Shown in pieces: positions 37,264 to 47,700 of a DNA stretch of 64,000 bases. The notes beneath the pieces are model-generated. The model saw nothing but the letters and a program-made list of their open reading frames with translations. It was not told where the DNA came from and searched no databases. The position numbers and the translations under genes are program-made. How positions within the stretch are numbered: the first letter of the stretch is position 1; every line of letters starts with the position of its first letter. This DNA comes from Agapetus fuscipes. Taxonomy: Eukaryota > Arthropoda > Insecta > Trichoptera > Glossosomatidae. The stretch covers positions 8,680,001 to 8,744,000 of the forward strand of contig OX637338.1 of assembly GCA_951799405.1 (NCBI GenBank), read 5' to 3'.

Positions 37264-37760
37264 TTTAGGTAGTCACATTTTCCGTTTTTTCTATTAGATT
37301 ATAAATTAAACTCAAATCAGAATGAGGTTCGCACGTAATTTGACATGAAATTTGTGTCGTCACCTGACCGGGTTGCTAGGCAAAATGCATAAAAATATTT
37401 TGTTCCAAAATGCTCAAACCTCATTCTATCTATGTACATCTACAAATTACTATTTTTTTCATCAAGCCTTCGTAGGCTTAATGAAAAAAATATTTATAAA
37501 TTCATAATAGGTATACATTAAGTATACAAATTCAAAGTGCCAAACTGCTCAAAGTGCTAATATACATTTATAAAATATATATAGAAATTAAAATGACTGA
37601 AACCAATAATGAAACTTTCCGCTCTCCATAAAGTCTACACAATTTGGTATAATATACCTAACCAGCCCACCGTCCAAAAGTGTCCATTTTGTGCACTGAA
37701 TAATTATATAGGTACATTAACTGTATCGTCAATGTGTAGATTTTAATTATTATTATGTAC

Positions 37761-38018
37761 TCCTTGACTGATAGGTTGGTATGCGGCTGACCACCCATAC
37801 TGTAAAAAATGGTTCACTTTGCCAATGTCACCCCTGCTTCAGGGAAGGTCGGCAAGAGTTGCAGGGCTTTTGTTCATTTGAAATTGGGGTTTTTATATTG
37901 TAGGTCCACATGCGGCATGTGTAAGCGCGAAATTATGCATGTCTGCTTGTGGGAATGCATTTAATATGAATCTCAAATGATGTACTTATCTTTGCAGCTT
38001 AGATTTAGATTTAGATTA
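37761..38018 (+). repeat. Family A repeat (TTAGAT-tailed subfamily)
   Basis: Near-identical to 10296-10552, including the upstream word GTAC(TCCTTGAC). Confidence 0.9.
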
Positions 38019-38627
38019 TGTGTCATTATCATTTTATTGTTAAAGTTAGAACATATTTTATGACAAAATACTACTCATTATGTTTCTATACTTACTTATA
38101 TTTTAAAAAAACACATATATTTGGTCTAGTCCATAAGAACCAAGAACATTGTTGAAAACAATGAAAAAACTTAATGTTTGTAAAATGTATGTACAATGCC
38201 TTTATGTAAATAAAATAATAATTGTTGAATCTTGCATTTTTCATACTCAGCCATTAGAGCATATTTTAAATTCATGCTCCTGTGTTATTTTATTTTTTGT
38301 TACAGCTTTTTATATTCCCGCCTTTTATAGATGGGTAGGTAGATAGGTTTTTCCTGACGACTGCTTGACGTTATTATTGTTTTCCACATTTATCTATGGC
38401 TTTTCATATGGCAGCACTTCATTAATTAACGGCACAATCAGCTGTTTTCCCCTTCTTTCCACAATCCCACACTACTTGTCAGTTTGACATTTTCAACATT
38501 GTAAGCTTGGTGATTTATTATTCTTTGTATTTAAAAAAAAATGTGACCTTATCAGCAATGCAGCTCAGTGATATTTATACGATTAAACAATAATTTGCAT
38601 GTATAAATAAATAAAAACATTAAAAGT

Positions 38628-38669
38628 TCGTTCATTTGTCGTTGTAATCGGAAGAAACAAGTCTGTGAA
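38628..38669 (+). other. Possible 5' UTR exon of methyltransferase copy 2
   Basis: The sequence reads ...GAACTGTCACAAG followed by GTATAT, a usable donor near 38670. A matching acceptor (ATCATTTTCAG) ends near 38791, about 30 nt before the ATG. I infer a short non-coding first exon spliced to the coding exon. The transcription start is a guess. Confidence 0.3.
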
Positions 38670-38822
38670 CTGTCACAAGGTATATATTTACAAATACTAG
38701 ATTGATATTCTTTGTCATAATGTGACGTTTATAATATACCCTATCAATTGTTTTCTACGCATTTACAAATATATATACTCATCATTTTCAGAACAACTTG
38801 AATAAATATAGCACATAACAGG

Positions 38823-40258
38823 ATGTCAGAACCTGTTTGCCACATAAAGATTTTAGATGGTGGATGCTCCACTCAATTGACACGTCATGTTGGTGACAAG
38901 GTCGATGGTGACCCTTTGTGGACTGCCAGATTCCTGGCAACAGATCCAGATGCCATTGTGAAAACTCATCTTGATTTTCTGAGAGGTTAGTTATTTTTCT
39001 TCCATTAAAAACTACCATACGTTTACAGCAGATCCACTTGTTATATGTATTACTTACCATTTTGGTTTAAACTTCACAGCTGGATCCGATATAATAGAGA
39101 CTTGTAGTTATCAAGCTTCGGTCGGTGGATTCAAGAAGTATTTAGGTGTTACTGAACAGGAGGCTTTGGCACTTATAAGGAAGTCATATGAACTGGCCAC
39201 CAAAGCCGTCAATATATTCAAAGAAGAATGTCCAGGTCTGTAATCACGTTTTCAATAATTCGATCGTATAATTTAAAGTGATAATACAAATATTAATTTG
39301 TTGTTTTTATCAGGAGCCAACCCTCAGATATTTGCTTCAATCGGACCTTATGGCGCTGTGCTTCTAGATGGTTCAGAGTATACTGGAAATTACAGTGAAA
39401 AAATATCAGTAGAAGTTAGTATTATTTTGCTCTTCAATAAATACCAAAATACTTCAATCAACATGTTTTATAATATGTTAAATACTTTGCTAGTATTTGC
39501 CATATTTCTTGAGTTATGTTTCTTCTTTCAGGAACTCAAAAAATGGCACAATCCTCGCATAAAGGAATTTGTCGATGCCGGAGTCACAATGTTTGCAATT
39601 GAAACCATTCCAAACGAAAAAGAAGCCGAGGCTATTTTGTCTCTACTGGAAAATTATCCAACTGTCCGAGCTTGGCTTAGTTTCAGCTGTAAAGTGAGTT
39701 CTAAATATATTTCATAATCGTCTGTGATAATTTCATTTCAACCATAAATAATGCTTAATATTGTTTTTCCGTGCCTAATAAAGATATCAATGTTTTGCTT
39801 TTTGTGTCTTTGTTTTAGGATGATAAAACGTTAGCACATGGTGAAAATTTCCAAGAAGCCGCGTTGAAATGTTATAACAAAAGTTCTAAACAACTTTTGG
39901 GTATAGGAGTGAACTGTTTAGACCCAGAATTTGTTCACAATCTATTTGAAGGTATCAACAGAGATCGCAGTGAAAAAATACCATTGGTTGTGTATCCTAA
40001 CAGCGGTGAAACATACAGCCGAGAAGAAAAGGAGTAAGACCTGCAATTTTTATCTGGATTTCATAAAGGGAGTCAATACTTTTCTGACTGATATTTTTTG
40101 TTTGTAGGTGGAAGGTTCAACATGAAATAGTGCCTTTGTCATCTTTTGTGGATGACTGGATAAACCTTGGAGCCCGTTACATTGGTGGATGCTGCAGGAC
40201 CTACGCAGAAGATATAAAGAACATCAAAAATCATGTATACAAACACCATTCATCTTAG
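38823..40258 (+). CDS. Homocysteine S-methyltransferase, copy 2 (six coding exons)
   Basis: Second PF02574 homocysteine S-methyltransferase, a tandem paralog of the gene ending at 35845. Exons: 38823-38985, 39080-39235, 39314-39414, 39532-39693, 39819-40033, 40108-40258. They total 948 nt, 315 aa. All five introns sit at the same protein positions and in the same phases (1,1,0,0,2) as in copy 1, and exons 3, 4 and 5 are exactly equal in length (101, 162, 215 nt), which shows tandem duplication. Visible motifs: ILDGGCSTQL (Asp12), SIGPYGAVL, FAIETIP, and zinc ligands Cys227 (GVNC) and Cys294/Cys295 (GGCC). Copy 2 is compact (introns about 75-125 nt) and more AT-rich. Its start lacks about eight N-terminal residues present in copy 1. 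The ATG is chosen as the first in frame after an acceptor-like AG near 38792. A polyadenylation signal follows the stop at 40299. No defect is visible. Confidence 0.95.
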
Positions 40259-40298
40259 ATTTATACCATTCTTTTTCTTAAGTTGCGCATCCTGCAAT

Positions 40299-40304
40299 AA
40301 TAAA
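40299..40304 (+). promoter_or_regulatory. Polyadenylation signal of methyltransferase copy 2
   Basis: Canonical AATAAA hexamer about 40 nt after the TAG stop at 40256-40258. The 3' UTR would therefore be very short. Confidence 0.6.
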
Positions 40305-41254
40305 TTACTGGTGCTATGAAGATTGCATGTTTGATATAAAATCTTGAACCATTCCAAGTACTAAAATACAGGTTTACTAGGAAAGTAAAATCTTATATTA
40401 TATTCCCTCAGATGTGACGGAACATCTTTAATTTATGATAAAATCATTTTGCTTTTCTGCTGAAGTGCTACATAGACATTATTATTAAACGGGGTGAAAA
40501 TCAGAACTACAGCCATTTTGTTAAGGGTCACTTTTATAGTTTGGTGTGAAGTGAGCTGTGATAAGTTTAAGGAGTATTTCACAGAAAAAAAAATCAAAAT
40601 GCTGGTCATTAATTAATGCTCCTCAACTGTCACCTTTGTTTATTATAATCCATGTACCACAAAAAAGGCATAACTACATAACCTCTATGATTTCTAATGA
40701 CATAGCAATTCACTATTTTCTTACTCTCTGAATAAAATAAAAAAATAAATAAACTGTTGACCTCAGTCTTTTATGAAGAGAAGGTGCACTCAAAATAAAT
40801 CATTTCGTGGCACCACAACATACTCAGAGAATGATTTGGTGTTCGGTGATAAAAAAAAAGTCCATTAAATATGTTAGAATGTAAAACAGTTTATTGCCGT
40901 TGAAATTATCTGCTCATGTTTATCAAATTATTTTTTAACTGTTAATAAAAACTAATATAAATTACAAAATATTGTTTTATTGCTGTGACCCATAGACAAA
41001 TGTTTTTAGCTTGTAATCATTGTGTGTACAAACTATCATTATTGATAACATGTAAGACATTACCAATAATTTTCAGTAAAAATTAATTTGATAAAAAAAA
41101 CTTTTATCATTTTACAAAAATATATTTTAATCCCATAGAACCAAAGACGACAATCTAGATATTCTAAAAAGAGATAAATATGTAAGTGCAGAGGATGTTC
41201 TCTTCAATGTTTCCATGTTTATCTTGTCTTGTCTTGTATCCTGCCGCCATTCCT

Positions 41255-41908
41255 CTAGGGGTGGCTGGTACCTCCACACAAGTGCCTCCACTTGACTCTG
41301 TCCTTGCATACTTCTTTCATCTCATCTAATTTCATCACTCTTTTCATGCATGCTCTTCTCTTGTTTCCACTCTGTAAATTCCATTCATTCGCAATCCCAT
41401 TTATCTGATCAATCCATTGTTTCCTAGGTCTTCCCCTTCCACGCTTACCTATTACATTCCCTTTATACACTCTTTTTGTCAGTCGGTCTTCATTCATCCT
41501 TTCAATATGTCCAAACCATCGCATCACACTTCTTTGAACTTTCACTTTCACGCTTTCTTTTACTCCGCATTCATTCAGAACCCATTCGTTTCTCACTCTA
41601 TCTTTCAGTGTTTTTCCTGTCATACTTCTCAAATGAGCCATTTCTACGGTGCATACCTTATTTACTTCTCTTTCATTCAACGTCCATGACTCGCTTCCAT
41701 ACATCAGGGTCGGCAACAAAATACAATTGTGTACCGCCATTTTCATTTTTTTTGGTATCCTTTTATTCTTCGCTATTCTACCAAACGCTCCTATCACGCA
41801 TCCTTTGCTGGCACGCTTCTCTAATTCTTTCGTCATCTTACCATTCGCCTCAAACTTACTTCCTAAATAGTCAAACTCATTCACTACTTCAACTTTTATT
41901 CCATTCAA
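41255..41908 (-). pseudogene. RTE-type non-LTR retrotransposon, 3' end of ORF (217 codons)
   Basis: C-terminal part of an endonuclease/reverse-transcriptase polyprotein. It shows the post-RT region typical of insect RTE-like elements: YLGSKFEANGKMTKELEKR, LPTLMYGSESWTL, MRWFGHIERMN, RGRGRPRKQWIDQI and a terminal CKDRVKWRHLCGGTSHP with stop. The catalytic FADD block and the endonuclease are missing, so this is a 5'-truncated copy and cannot move by itself. After the stop (toward 41220) comes GGAATGGCGGCAGG and a short (ACAAG)n tail, the usual RTE ending. A family A repeat lies immediately upstream (41946-42194). The 217-codon frame is intact, so the insertion is fairly young. Confidence 0.85.
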
Positions 41909-41945
41909 ATTAATTGTAAGTTCCTCACATACCTCACATACTTCA

Positions 41946-42194
41946 TCTAATAATCTATAATGTAAGTTGCAAGGATATGTTACATTTCAGATTCATATAA
42001 CATGCATTCCCAAAAGCAGATCCATATAAGTTCGCGCTTATACATGCCGCATGTGGATATAAAAACCCAATCTCAAATGAACATAAGCCCTGCAACTCTT
42101 GCCAACCTTTCCTGAAACAGGGGTGACATCGGCAAAGTGAACCATTTTTTCACTGTATGGGTGGTAGCCTCATAGCAACCTATAATTAAAGGAA
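41946..42194 (-). repeat. Family A repeat
   Basis: Full-length reverse copy placed directly before the RTE fragment ORF on the minus strand. Confidence 0.8.
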
Positions 42195-43009
42195 CACAAC
42201 AATTAATTACATTTAACTATATGAAACAAAACAAAGTAAAATAATAAAATCAAAATGCAAAAAGATATCTAAAAAAAAAAGGAGAATTAAAAATTTAGCC
42301 ATTTTATCTCATTTTAACTTTTTAATAATCGTAGGGAGTCACCTTTAGTTCTATATGACTGATTTAAAAAACATTGATAATACCTAGATTAAAATCATTG
42401 GATAATCCTATCTAAAAAAAACATTAAAAGAATTTCCATTTGGTCATAAAAGTATATTACACAAATTTGGTATACAAGTGTACAGAATAATATTTTAGCT
42501 GCCGCAAATCTCAACATAAAAATAACTTATTAACAACATCAGTCTCGTGTATGAAGTTCTCAAAGAACAGTAAGAAGTAATATTAAAATACTGAATTATA
42601 AAAATACATAATGCTAGTGGAAGAGACATCATGCCCATAGAGACAAGAAATATACATAGAGGTCAACACAAACAAGCTATGTTATCACAAGCCATTGGTG
42701 CATCGATCATGGCATGACTATTTAAATATTCATCTAATTAATCATTAAAATGATCAGAAAGTTTTGCAATTATGATAATTTTCACAACAAAACAAACATG
42801 ATACATTTTTTTAAACTGGTTGTCCAAGATTCACAGGACTTGCATTGATTGTAGAGGCAATCACTTTGTGATCTTTCATCTTGCTTTTAGCCACCCGAGG
42901 ATGCAAATGGATTGTTTGGGAATCCGGTTGTGCATTTGAATGTACTCATCGTAATCAAAAAATAAGTTGTTTCATATTTTATCTTGTTATAAAACATGAC
43001 TAAGGCCCG

Positions 43010-43415
43010 GTATTTTGAACTATCGTAAAGTTAACTAAAATGCAATTTTAGTTAAATTATCATAATATTTCACTTACCGAATTTCGCTAGTAACTATTTA
43101 GTTACTTAACTAACAATTTTCAAGATCATGTTTTCTTCACTGACAGCAGCTGTTCTTTTATAATGTGAGGATACATCAAAATTGTTGCAAACTGAACATT
43201 TTTTGTGTCTAATGAAGGTTAGCCGTTTGATTTGTAAAACCAATTGTTTGTTCGAAAGCTTTTGAATGGCATTGTTATTATTTCCAAGATTTGGGGGCGG
43301 GGCTTGTCGCTTCGGTAATTCTCGGTTTTAGTTAACTCGAACTGGAGTATTTTGAATAAAAGTTCAAGTAATAGTTACTAAAATATTACTAAACTTGAAT
43401 ATACCAGGCCTTTAG
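43010..43415. mobile_element. TIR element, 'AAGGCCCGGTATTTTGAAC' type, ~400 bp
   Basis: Ends TAAGGCCCGGTATTTTGAAC and the inverse of ATATACCAGGCCTTTAG. Sub-terminal GTTAACTAAAA/TTTTAGTTAAC motifs pair across the element. Non-coding. Confidence 0.5.
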
Positions 43416-43444
43416 TACTCCAAGTATAAAAAATGCATAGATCC

Positions 43445-43535
43445 CCCTCGGTCCGGTAAATGGAAAAAATGTATGAAAACTAAATCACTCACTAGGGGTG
43501 CTGTTGTATCTTTCATACATTTTCCTATTTTTACA
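43445..43535. repeat. Low-copy dispersed repeat ('ATGTATGAAAACTAAATC')
   Basis: GTATGAAAACTAAATCACTC followed by CACTAGGG...CTGTTGTAT also occurs at 56500-56570 and, decayed, at 12720-12790. Family unknown. Confidence 0.5.
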
Positions 43536-43796
43536 ATTGAAGAGAATTTATTCAAGGTTTTGTACTCGGGTAAATATCTGTTATTATTGTACATCAAGTG
43601 GGTGCTTTGCAATGCTATGATAAATGCACCGAATACCTCTGTACTTGTGATCATTGCTAGTATGAAATATAAAAACAATAGTATAATACAATAACGGCCA
43701 AAATGTTTGACTGGATTCGTTGGAAGAAAAACTAACATTAAATTTTGATCCACATCACGTTTTACAAAGGTTTTTCTTGAATTCTTTACATCCCTT

Positions 43797-44111
43797 AAGG
43801 CTAGTTCGCACAAGGCGACTTTTTTAGTCGAGTACCGAGTAATTTAGTGGTGGGCGGGGCCACAGAGTATGTAGGTTTATAGAGAGCGGTCTTAGAAGAA
43901 AAAAAATGCAACCAAGTAGTATTTAGTATTGTCTAGACACGTAGGGTAGCTCCTGGCGCTATCCATCGTTTCATATAAAAATAATACTACTTGGTTACAT
44001 TTTTTTTGTTCTAAGACCGCTCTCTATAAACCTACATACTCTGTGGTCCCGCCCACCACTAAATTACTCGGTACTCGACTAAAATAGTCGCCTTGTGCGA
44101 ACAAGCCTTTA
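43797..44111. mobile_element. Long-arm foldback MITE, ~315 bp
   Basis: The arms GGCTAGTTCGCACAAGGCGA and the inverse of TCGCCTTGTGCGAACAAGCC continue as near-perfect inverted repeats for about 135 bp (GAGTACCGAGTAATTTAGTG, CTATAAACCTACATACTCTG), with a loop around 43940-43975. It lies about 600 bp beyond the Pix 3' end. Confidence 0.7.
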
Positions 44112-44387
44112 CAGACCCGGTATACACAATGGACTCGACACAAACTTGAATTTAAATTTTTTAATCTTGGTGGGGAAACAACACACTTGTAAAGGACTAC
44201 GGTCCTTACTAATCAATATCAAAATATTTCATTGCCTTTTCCCTACCAAACCGGCAGTGTGACGCCACAATTTTGCCCAAGTCGATTCATGTGTGGATTT
44301 CATTACATTAGTACAAACTACAGTTCCTCGTGCCCGTGACAGCTGTTAAACAGTTTTCCTTGGAAACAATGTTTATCTAAATCCAGA

Positions 44388-44393
44388 TTTATT
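44388..44393 (-). promoter_or_regulatory. Possible polyadenylation signal of the Pix zipper isoform
   Basis: AATAAA on the minus strand, about 325 nt after the TGA at 44717. It is the first canonical hexamer I noticed downstream. Confidence 0.3.
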
Positions 44394-44716
44394 TTCCTAA
44401 ATGAATGATAATATTTAATGGGTCTGCAAGGGATATATTGGCATTGGACCCTGAAAATTCAAAATATCCCTCGGTTATGTGATGTCACCCATAGTAAATA
44501 AAAAATGAATTCCAGATAATCAGGGTTTTTTTTCTAGTTCACAGCACTGTGAGCCCATACAGTTTGGTGGAAATGCTAAATGCAGGGCAGTGCACTTAAG
44601 TGTTTTTTTAATTACCTACAAAAAATTGTATTAAAATTATGACGCTCCGTACTGTCTTTACCCTCGGGAAGGTGACATCACATGTATACCCCAGATTTCA
44701 AATATTCTGAGTCCAT

Positions 44717-47700
44717 TCAACAGTTGCTCTCTTTGGCGTCCCGCAACATTCTACTGTTGGGCTGCAGAGCGGCGATGCTCAGGGTGCGCTCCTGCCTCTC
44801 CTCGTCCAGCTGCGCCCGCACACGCTTCAGCTCGCTGCGCAGCTGCCTCACGTCCTCCTGCACGTGCAGCAGGGTGGGCCAGGGGCTGGGGGGCGCGCGG
44901 CTGCCTCCCCCGGGGAGGGGCAGCGAGGGGGAGCGGACCAGCGAGTCACCTGCCACCGCGTCATCCTCACAGTCTGATACATCCAGTCACATGATAGAAA
45001 ATGCAGAATTAATCTGATTTTAGTTGAGCGGTTGATGATAATAGTTAGTAGGAAGAAAAGTGCTTCTGTTAGTATAAAACATTGCGTGAATCTCACCTCG
45101 ATTGCGTAAATTGAAAATGTATGAATTTTTTTTTTGTGCACAACAGGTTTTCCTAATTATAGTGCACCCTCTCAGCCATCACGCTATACAACTACACTCC
45201 TAGAGAGTGACTTAGTTTTCAATGAACACAATCGTGGTGAGTTTACACAATGTTTTATACTCGGGAAACTGTACCTTAAGTACAAAACTTTAGACTTAAA
45301 AATCAACCATCACTCATTGTTTTACCAAAATTGTAAGGAAATTAAAAAGTTCACTAGAGAGTAAAGTTTTATACTTGGGGCACCAAATATCATTCAAATG
45401 AAATCTACTTTCAATCAGTAAAGTAGACTCTTGTAGTTAGGAGAATAATGTAAAAAAGTTAAATATAAGTCAATACTGAAAGTTTTTCAATGTTATTTCT
45501 TGAATGATCACATTTTAACACAGATGAAATTTATTTTGTTACTCCCACATTTTTTCTAATTAGCAACCATGGTTTCATTTGTGAGTCATGAGACACAAGC
45601 ACATGAAATTATGAATGCTGATCAAATAAATGTAAGTAACACATGAAACAAGAATTTTTAATTGGCGTTAAATCAGAATAAAATTCAAAGAAATACTAGA
45701 CTGAAAGACATAGGAATCCACCTTTTATACTTTTGTGTTTATTATGGATGCGATACTGACACCAGCTGGAGTTGCAGAATGGTACTTTTATGTTTGCATG
45801 ACATTGACAATACAGGAGAGCAGTGCACCAGTGTGAAGTTGGGAAGAGATGTAGGACAGTGAGACAGTCGAGTAACGTAAAGTAAACAGCCACCTTTATA
45901 GCTACAGAAGGGAAGAAGCAAGCATGCGTAAATATAAAGACATGTGAATTATAACAGCAATTTTATTGTAGGTTTGTTATATAAGACTACACTGAATTTT
46001 AAATGTACAATACAGAGAGTAATATTTTTTCATTGGTATAGGTAGAATAAATACTGTGAAACATTCAATAAATTTCAATATTACAATAATAAACTTTTCA
46101 TATATAAGAGTCTACTAACAATATCATTGACTTTAAAATTACTTTATACGCTGATAAAGACACAAAAGCTGAAATAGATGTTTCTCATTAAAGAGGAATA
46201 CAAAATACAATGCTGATACAATTATTTTTTTCAATAATGCTATGTTGTTTACAAAATACATTATATATATAGATATTTAAAGCTCGGTTTGTAATCAAAA
46301 CTTAATAAAATTAAAATAATATTTGGCAGTATGATATTACTACAGGTAAGACACATTTCCTTACATATTTTGTTATCATAAAAATATGATATATATGTAT
46401 AGCCTCATTTCTGAACATTCACTTTTAGATCTTTGTAATGCTGGATTTATGACGAAAAAATCAATTACTTGGGAACAGATGTCAAAACATCACTATTGGA
46501 GCTAGCAGCTACAGAACATGGAAAAATATGTCTAATATTGTATTACTATGTAATATCCATCACAGAAAACATTAATAGTCTAGTGGTAAATAAGGCTTAC
46601 TTTTGGCACATTATGTTTGACCGAATGTACATTTTAGCAACAATAATTATCAAATTAGCAAAACTAATCAATATTTGAGTAAATAGTAAACATGTGAATC
46701 TTTATAAGCCTCTAATGTAAAATCTTTTTCAAATGTAATATTTACGGTATTAAAGAAAATAAAGTATGGCATAAAGTTTACTTTGGTAATTAATAAGTTA
46801 GTTTCTATACAAACAGTAATGCTATAGAGTTAATTTCATAATCAGTCAAAAACCAGTTAATTGTAATTAATGCATTCAATATATAATATGATATTATGCA
46901 TGCTAAAGTTACTTGTTAGTCAACCCCAATAATACTGTCAAGATTAAATACTATACAATCAAACAGTCAATGAAAGCCTTCATTGAGAGGAAGAGAGGAC
47001 AACATCACAGCTGAAATGAAATACATTGACAGCAACAATCATAGAGAACCAGCAAAACAAATGGATATGAGTAGCCCAAAGCAAACACAGACACACACAC
47101 ATAATTACAGGACTTCAGATACTCGGGAAATGATACAAGAATCCTAATCGAAATGATGAGTCTTTCTGAGCTGTTTGACAAATGAGCCGCAGCACCAAGC
47201 TGAAGCGAGGGGGAGGGAGGGGGCCCGGAGGGGCAGCAGCACGGCTCCCCGGCGCAGGGAGCCCCCGGCCAGCAGAGGACTGGAGGCCCGCCTGGCCGGC
47301 CCCTCCAACATGGGGGCCGACCTGCGCAGCGGACTGTCACTGCCACACCTACCCAAGTCCGCAATAGATGGGTTAGATCGATTAATTTTAAGTTTCCGTT
47401 GGGTTAATAGCTTTTTATTCTCAGGAATTTGGTGGTGCTGGCGAGAGACGCAGTCCGCCGGCAGCGCACTGTTGTTGCGCTTCACCTTGTTCTTGACGTT
47501 TAGTGGTTTTAGATTATAGCACACGTCGAACTCGGACATATGGCCGGCGTTAGCATTAGCGTGAGGTTTATTAGTCATGTGTGCGTGTGTGTGTACGTTA
47601 CCGCACGAGTAACGGCCCAGGTCCACTGCAGGGCAGCGCAAGCGGCCGCATGGAACAAAACATACGCATGTCAAATGTTTATCCTCTCAACAACCTTAAC

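Noticed and set aside
39298..39717. 139-codon open frame on the plus strand
   Set aside because: It is exon 3, intron 3 and exon 4 of methyltransferase copy 2 read through; the GTTAGT donor at 39415 and acceptor before 39532 explain it, and the homologous intron exists in copy 1.
41255..41908. Functional host gene of 217 aa
   Set aside because: It has the diagnostic non-LTR retrotransposon C-terminal signature and several homologous fragments in the window, so it is a truncated transposon.
41476..41913. 145-codon plus-strand frame
   Set aside because: Antisense shadow of the RTE remnant; it is Ser/Phe-rich as expected for the complement of a Lys/Glu-rich frame.
47175..47519. 114-codon plus-strand GC-rich frame
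   Set aside because: Antisense to the Pix exon at 47353-47625 and its GC-rich extension.
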